From Flavobacteriaceae bacterium UBA7446 (lineage in GTDB: Bacteria; Bacteroidota; Bacteroidia; Flavobacteriales; Flavobacteriaceae): a DNA stretch of 9,831 nucleotides. This document shows, piece by piece, positions 6,595 to 9,831 of the stretch; position 1 is the first letter of the stretch, and each line of letters opens with the position of its first letter. A program made the translations under genes and the position numbers. The notes under the pieces are model-generated. The model did no database searches. It was given only the letters and a program-made list of their open reading frames with translations, and was not told where the DNA came from. The stretch lies in the NCBI GenBank assembly GCA_002478685.1, contig DLPY01000024.1, positions 1 to 9,831 of the forward strand, given 5' to 3'.

Positions 6595-7864
6595 TGATTT
6601 TAAAAATAGCTAAAGGAGATATTAGCATTAGTGCTAACACTTGTTTTGTTTCTGAATAAAATAAGTTTGCTATAACAGATGCTAATAAATATGAAATTAG
6701 TGTAGATACAGCTGCACCTAAGGCTCCATAGTACGGCATCAAAATAATATTTAAAAGCAGGTTGCTAAAAAGTCCCATCAGGTCACGATAAAAAATAAGC
6801 TTGTATTTGTTCTTTGCTATTAACTCTTTGCTAGACGAAGTTAAAAATCCAATAAATAGTATGGATAGACAGTGCAAGGAGAAAATTTGTGAAGCTTCAT
6901 AAAAGGAGTTCCCATAGATAACTTGAATGATATATGGGCTTAATAATGAGCATGAAATAGAGATGAACAAACATAAATAAAAAACAATTGCATAAAATCG
7001 AATTCTATTTTTCTTTGTTTCTTTATTATAATTTATTTCTTTCATTATAATCGGGAAAAAAACTGTAGATATTGCAACTGGGGCTGCATATAACATTTCC
7101 GAAATCCTTGCTGCCGCAGCATAATACCCAACCTCTCCTAATTCCGTAAAGTGTCTCAAGAGAATAACATCAATCTTGAGGTATAATATTACGACCACTG
7201 AAGACAAGAACAAAGGGAAGGATTCATTTAGTAATTTTATGGAATCTGAAAAAACTTTAGATGAAAAGGTTGCAACAATTTGCAGGTCTGTCAAACAATA
7301 TCCAACTAAAAAAAATATCAAACTCTCTAAAATGGTTACTGCTGCTATTTCAGAAATAGATGCATTATTGTAAATCAGCAATATCTTGATGCTTGTGCCA
7401 ATAGTAAATCCTATGTTTTTTGCCAATACCGTCTTTCCATTTTTTATCCTATATTCATTGTATAAAACGCTTAGGTTAACATTGTTTAAAATCATTGCCG
7501 CTGAAAAGAACATTAGGGTAGTTATTTCTTTTTGGCTTGCTGTTTTTGAGATTACAACAAACGTTAATAATAGTAGTAATGTTGTAGCTATTGATGCCAA
7601 CAGGCGTAATAAAAATGCCTGTTTTGCCACTTCAGCTGGGTTTTGATTTAACGAAAACTTTTTTACTATAGTATAATTTGTGCCTGCCGTTGACAAAGGC
7701 ACGGCAATAGAAGCAAAGGATAAAATATAACTCCAGACGCCAAATAATTCTGGACCTAGATAATTTGTTAGGATGGAAAGAAAAAAAAGTGAAATTATTG
7801 CTCCATAAACTTTGTCAAAAAACAAGTAGAGGATATTCGATGAAATGTTTCGTAGCTCCTTCAT
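6575..7864 (-). CDS. wzx: Wzx-type polysaccharide flippase (MATE/MOP superfamily)
   Basis: A 429-residue inner-membrane protein with about 12-14 hydrophobic segments spread along its length, the size and layout of Wzx/PST flippases that move undecaprenyl-diphosphate-linked repeat units across the membrane. Family-typical parts are the N-terminus NILYLFFDKVYGAIISLFFL followed by LTNYLGPELFGVWSY (32-46), the mid-protein stretch LKIDVILLRHFTELGEVGYYAAAARISE (229-256), and the late LMPYYGALGAAVSTLISY (375-392). The ATG at 7864-7862 lies 3 bases after the rfbD stop and there is no Shine-Dalgarno. It fits the operon as the export step before periplasmic polymerisation by the Wzy-like proteins downstream. 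A sampled line (7021-7080) is only about 23% GC, much lower than the rfb genes upstream, so the gene probably belongs to a strain-specific cassette. Wzx proteins diverge strongly, so the symbol reflects role and topology rather than close identity. Confidence 0.93.
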   Translation of the reverse strand: MKELRNISSNILYLFFDKVYGAIISLFFLSILTNYLGPELFGVWSYILSFASIAVPLSTAGTNYTIVKKFSLNQNPAEVAKQAFLLRLLASIATTLLLLLTFVVISKTASQKEITTLMFFSAAMILNNVNLSVLYNEYRIKNGKTVLAKNIGFTIGTSIKILLIYNNASISEIAAVTILESLIFFLVGYCLTDLQIVATFSSKVFSDSIKLLNESFPLFLSSVVVILYLKIDVILLRHFTELGEVGYYAAAARISEMLYAAPVAISTVFFPIIMKEINYNKETKKNRIRFYAIVFYLCLFISISCSLLSPYIIQVIYGNSFYEASQIFSLHCLSILFIGFLTSSSKELIAKNKYKLIFYRDLMGLFSNLLLNIILMPYYGALGAAVSTLISYLLASVIANLFYSETKQVLALMLISPLAIFKINVIKNA

Positions 7865-7867
7865 TAA

Positions 7868-8160
7868 TTAAATGGAGGTGTTCTTTGCCCTTCTTGCTTT
7901 AAGCTGTAACACACTTGCCTCAACTTTATTCAAGTTAACGCCCTCGTCAACAATTTTTTTCGCCAATTCATACCAACTCATAGTTTTTCCGTCGCTAAAG
8001 TGTTTCATATTAGATGTAAATGCAGATTTAATTATTTTATTTAACAAAAATACAACTAAATTCGGGGCATAGGTAGGTGTGCCGTATAAATCCCCAACAA
8101 CTTCTAGCTCAGACGAGGTTTTAAGCTTCTTTAAAATTTTGGTCTGGAAATTATTCCCAT
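7868..8160. other. AT-rich 3' part of rfbD, possible recombination junction
   Basis: Hand counts on 60-base lines give about 50% GC for 8161-8220 and 8221-8280, and 47% for 8341-8400, although 8281-8340 is 37%. The 3' lines give about 35% (8101-8160), 38% (8041-8100), 25% (7981-8040) and 37% (7921-7980). The flippase sampled beyond this is 23-32%. The change coincides with the early stop of rfbD, which suggests a boundary between the conserved rhamnose genes and an exchanged cassette. Lines vary enough that a proper sliding window is needed to place it. Confidence 0.45.
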
Positions 8161-8629
8161 ATTCCGAATACAGCCAAGACGTACGCATAACACAATAATC
8201 GCCCCCAACTGCGGCTATGGCTTTTTCGCCAGCAAGCTTTGATGCGCCATACACGTTTATAGGGTTCGGGGTATCTTCCGTTGTATAGGCGGTTCCTTTA
8301 GTGCCATCAAAAACATAGTCCGTAGAAATATGAACCAAAAAAACGCCGTGTTTTTTACAGGCCTGAGCCAATAGGCGCGGTGCCGTTTCGTTTAATAAAT
8401 ACGCCGCTTGGGGTTCTTCCTCAGCTTTGTCAACGTCAGTGTACGCTGCTGCATTTATACAGTAATCTAATTGGTTGTTTTCAAAAAAAGCTGCTATCTC
8501 TTTTTCATTGGTAATATCCAATTCCGCTTTTCCAGCAAAAACAAACTGAAGTTCAGGAAAATTAGCCGTTGCAGACTGTATGGCTAAACCCAACTGCCCA
8601 TTTGCGCCTGTAACTAAAACGGTTTTCAT
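7868..8629 (-). CDS. rfbD: dTDP-4-dehydrorhamnose reductase, short at the C-terminus
   Basis: RfbD/RmlD, the last enzyme of dTDP-L-rhamnose synthesis, reduces dTDP-4-dehydro-L-rhamnose with NAD(P)H in the cytoplasm. The N-terminus has the Rossmann motif TGANGQLG (7-14). INAAAYTDVDKAE (58-70), HISTDYVFDG (100-109, T103) and VYGASKLAGE (126-135, Y127 and K131) supply the Thr/Tyr/Lys catalytic set of the SDR fold. RTSWLYSEYGNNF and KHFSDGKTMSWYELAKKI follow in the usual order. At 253 residues the protein is about 30-45 shorter than typical members (about 285-299). It ends at KARRAKNTSI, where relatives have AKRPxxSVL and a final segment. Nothing resembling the missing tail follows in any frame; the flippase begins 3 bases later. 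The 3' third is also more AT-rich than the 5' part. The start ATG overlaps the rfbC stop as ATGA (8626-8629). Function is likely retained in the active site; the effect of the lost tail is unknown. Confidence 0.95.
   Translation of the reverse strand: MKTVLVTGANGQLGLAIQSATANFPELQFVFAGKAELDITNEKEIAAFFENNQLDYCINAAAYTDVDKAEEEPQAAYLLNETAPRLLAQACKKHGVFLVHISTDYVFDGTKGTAYTTEDTPNPINVYGASKLAGEKAIAAVGGDYCVMRTSWLYSEYGNNFQTKILKKLKTSSELEVVGDLYGTPTYAPNLVVFLLNKIIKSAFTSNMKHFSDGKTMSWYELAKKIVDEGVNLNKVEASVLQLKARRAKNTSI
8626..8629 (-). other. rfbC-rfbD ATGA start/stop overlap
   Basis: The TGA stop of rfbC and the ATG start of rfbD share bases as ATGA on the minus strand. Such overlaps commonly couple translation of the two genes, and no Shine-Dalgarno is seen upstream. 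The coupling itself is inferred. Confidence 0.85.
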
Positions 8630-9171
8630 GCCTTGTAGTCATTAAATGTTGGCAGTGCCAAGTCTTTTGGAGAAATAAGTTGTTTTGATGTTGGAATACG
8701 CCAATCAATCTGAAGGGTTTGATCCAGTGGATAAATCCCTTTTTCGGCCTCTTTATTGTAATATGCATCGCATTTATAACATACAGTTGCCGATTCAGAA
8801 AGTACCGAAAATCCATGAGCAAGCCCTTTTGGTATCCATAGCTGATGATTGTTTTGATCTGAAAGCTCTACACTAATGTGCTCTCCGCATGTAGGTGATT
8901 CTTGTCTTAAATCGAGAACCACATCCAAGATGGTCCCCTGAACCACCCGAATAAGCTTGGACTGTGCGTGCTCTCCTTCTTGAAAATGCAGCCCCCGAAT
9001 AGTGCCGTAATACGAAAAGGATTGATTGTCCTGTACAAAGTTCCCTGAAAATTCCGCTAACGAATCCATCCATGATTGGCGAAAGCTTTCCATAAAATAG
9101 CCTCGCTCATCTGCAAATGTTTTTGGCGTAACCACCACACATCCCGCTAGCTTGGTTTTTTCTATCTGCAT
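8626..9171 (-). CDS. rfbC: dTDP-4-dehydrorhamnose 3,5-epimerase
   Basis: RfbC/RmlC, a 181-residue cupin epimerase that inverts C3 and C5 of dTDP-4-dehydro-6-deoxy-D-glucose to give dTDP-4-dehydro-L-rhamnose; it usually works as a dimer in the cytoplasm. The expected landmarks are all present and in place: DERGYFMESF (21-30), QDNQS (47-51), RGLHFQ (59-64) with catalytic H62, K72 in QSKLIRV, DVVLDLR (83-89), WIPKGLAHGFSVL (112-124), CYKCDAYYNKE (131-141) with catalytic Y132, and D170 in SPKD. The length is normal for the family. The protein looks most like Bacteroidota versions (NKEAEKGIYPLDQ, then SPKDLALPTF), from memory. The ATG at 9171-9169 lies 2 bases after the rfbA stop, and the TGA stop overlaps the rfbD ATG by 4 bases, so the three rfb genes form a tight block. 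A sampled line (8941-9000) is about 52% GC, well above the genes downstream of rfbD. Confidence 0.98.
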   Translation of the reverse strand: MQIEKTKLAGCVVVTPKTFADERGYFMESFRQSWMDSLAEFSGNFVQDNQSFSYYGTIRGLHFQEGEHAQSKLIRVVQGTILDVVLDLRQESPTCGEHISVELSDQNNHQLWIPKGLAHGFSVLSESATVCYKCDAYYNKEAEKGIYPLDQTLQIDWRIPTSKQLISPKDLALPTFNDYKA

Positions 9172-9173
9172 AC

Positions 9174-9831
9174 CTAACGTTTTGCGTAACCGCTTTTAAT
9201 GAATGGGGAAATAAAGGTGTCGTGTTGCGCTTGATTGATATAGCCCATTCGAAGTGCTACATCCTCAATAGCGCCAATACGAATGCCTTGTCGCTCTTGT
9301 AATACTTGCACAAATTGCGCAGCCTGCATAAGTGAAGAAAATGTTCCTGTGTCCAGCCAAGCCGTTCCGCTATCCAGGACTCGTACTTGAAGCTTTTGCT
9401 TTTGCAAATACGCCTTATTGACATCTGTTATTTCCAGTTCGCCTCTTGGGCTAGGTTTGATTTCTTTTGCGATTAAAACCACTTCATTATCGTAAAAATA
9501 AATACCTGGAACAGCAAAATTAGATTTTGGATTTTGTGGCTTTTCCTCTAAGGAAATGGCATTGCTGTGTGCGTCAAACTCCACCACGCCATAACGTTCA
9601 GGGTCTTGGACACCATAAGCAAAGATGATACCTCCTGTTGGGGATGTACACGACTGCAAGGCCTCTTTAAGTCCAGTACCATAAAAAATATTATCCCCCA
9701 AAATGAGTGCTACCGAATCATTCCCAATAAACGATTCGCCAATCAAAAAAGCTTGTGCCAAGCCTTTTGGTTCCGGCTGAACAGCATAGGAAAACGAACA
9801 GCCCAATTGAGATCCATCGCCTAACAATCGT
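9174..9831 (-). CDS. rfbA: Glucose-1-phosphate thymidylyltransferase, 5' part cut by window edge
   Basis: RfbA/RmlA makes dTDP-glucose from dTTP and glucose 1-phosphate, the first step towards dTDP-L-rhamnose. About 218 codons are visible. The gene runs off the right edge, and compared with the E. coli protein roughly the first 65 residues are missing, including the GGxGTRL nucleotide-binding loop. The visible part starts at RLLGDGSQLG (9830 downwards) and continues with VQPEPKGLAQAF, LILGDNIFYGTGL, DPERYGVVEFD, SLEEKP, PGIYFYDNEV, RGELEITDVNKAYL and AWLDTGTFSSLMQAAQFV, all conserved in order. The end, IKSGYAKR, is a few residues shorter than most relatives, which run on past GY. The TAG stop at 9176-9174 is 2 bases before the rfbC ATG. 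Any in-frame start near the edge is only an internal codon; the true start is outside. rfbB, which would supply the second step, is not in the window. Confidence 0.97.
   Translation of the reverse strand, partial: RLLGDGSQLGCSFSYAVQPEPKGLAQAFLIGESFIGNDSVALILGDNIFYGTGLKEALQSCTSPTGGIIFAYGVQDPERYGVVEFDAHSNAISLEEKPQNPKSNFAVPGIYFYDNEVVLIAKEIKPSPRGELEITDVNKAYLQKQKLQVRVLDSGTAWLDTGTFSSLMQAAQFVQVLQERQGIRIGAIEDVALRMGYINQAQHDTFISPFIKSGYAKR

Noticed and set aside
6622..6637. Short inverted repeat TTAGCA-TTAG-TGCTAA near the radical SAM start
   Set aside because: The stem is only 6 pairs, AT-rich, and lies inside the flippase coding sequence with no T-run after it on the minus strand. It is likely chance.
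7876..7882. GGAGGTG on the plus strand near the rfbD-wzx boundary as a ribosome binding site
   Set aside because: It is on the strand opposite to all genes here and is followed by no credible plus-strand gene; on the coding strand it reads CACCTCC and encodes rfbD residues.

Overview
The window is an internal segment of a cell-surface polysaccharide (O-antigen or capsule type, Wzx/Wzy-dependent) biosynthesis locus. All ten recognisable genes lie on the minus strand, so the window is read from right to left. Both ends cut a gene: rfbA is missing its 5' part at the right edge, and a nucleotide-sugar epimerase is missing its 3' part at the left edge. The host is most likely a member of the Bacteroidota. 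The reasons are low GC outside the rfb genes, no recognisable Shine-Dalgarno sequences before the starts inspected, and Bacteroidota-like flavour in the RfbC and RfbD proteins. This is inference from memory of the families, and the genus cannot be told.

Layout in transcription order: rfbA (partial), rfbC and rfbD for dTDP-L-rhamnose; a Wzx-type flippase; a 737-residue two-domain protein joining a radical SAM enzyme to a polysaccharide pyruvyl transferase; a GT4 glycosyltransferase; two consecutive multi-membrane-span proteins of the Wzy/O-antigen-ligase family; a WecG/TagA/CpsF (GT26) glycosyltransferase; and the N-terminus of an NAD-dependent sugar epimerase. Gaps are 1 to 4 bases or the genes overlap, so the set looks like one operon with no internal promoter or terminator that I can see. 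No intergenic stretch is longer than 4 bases. I saw no RNA gene, mobile element, CRISPR array or long repeat.

How the genes work together (inference): the Rfb enzymes supply dTDP-L-rhamnose. The GT4 and GT26 enzymes assemble part of a lipid-linked repeat unit. The epimerase makes another sugar nucleotide. The pyruvyl transferase half of the fusion would place a pyruvate ketal on a sugar. Wzx flips the unit, one Wzy-like protein polymerises it, and the other may ligate it or act as a second polymerase. rfbB, an initiating phosphoglycosyl transferase and Wzz/Wza-type export genes are not in the window and are presumably outside it.

The most unusual item is the radical SAM-pyruvyl transferase fusion. 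Second is the 3' end of rfbD. The protein stops about 30 residues short of the usual family length, directly before the flippase, and base composition falls within the gene from about 45-50% GC to about 25-38%. This fits a recombination junction between conserved sugar genes and a strain-specific cassette.
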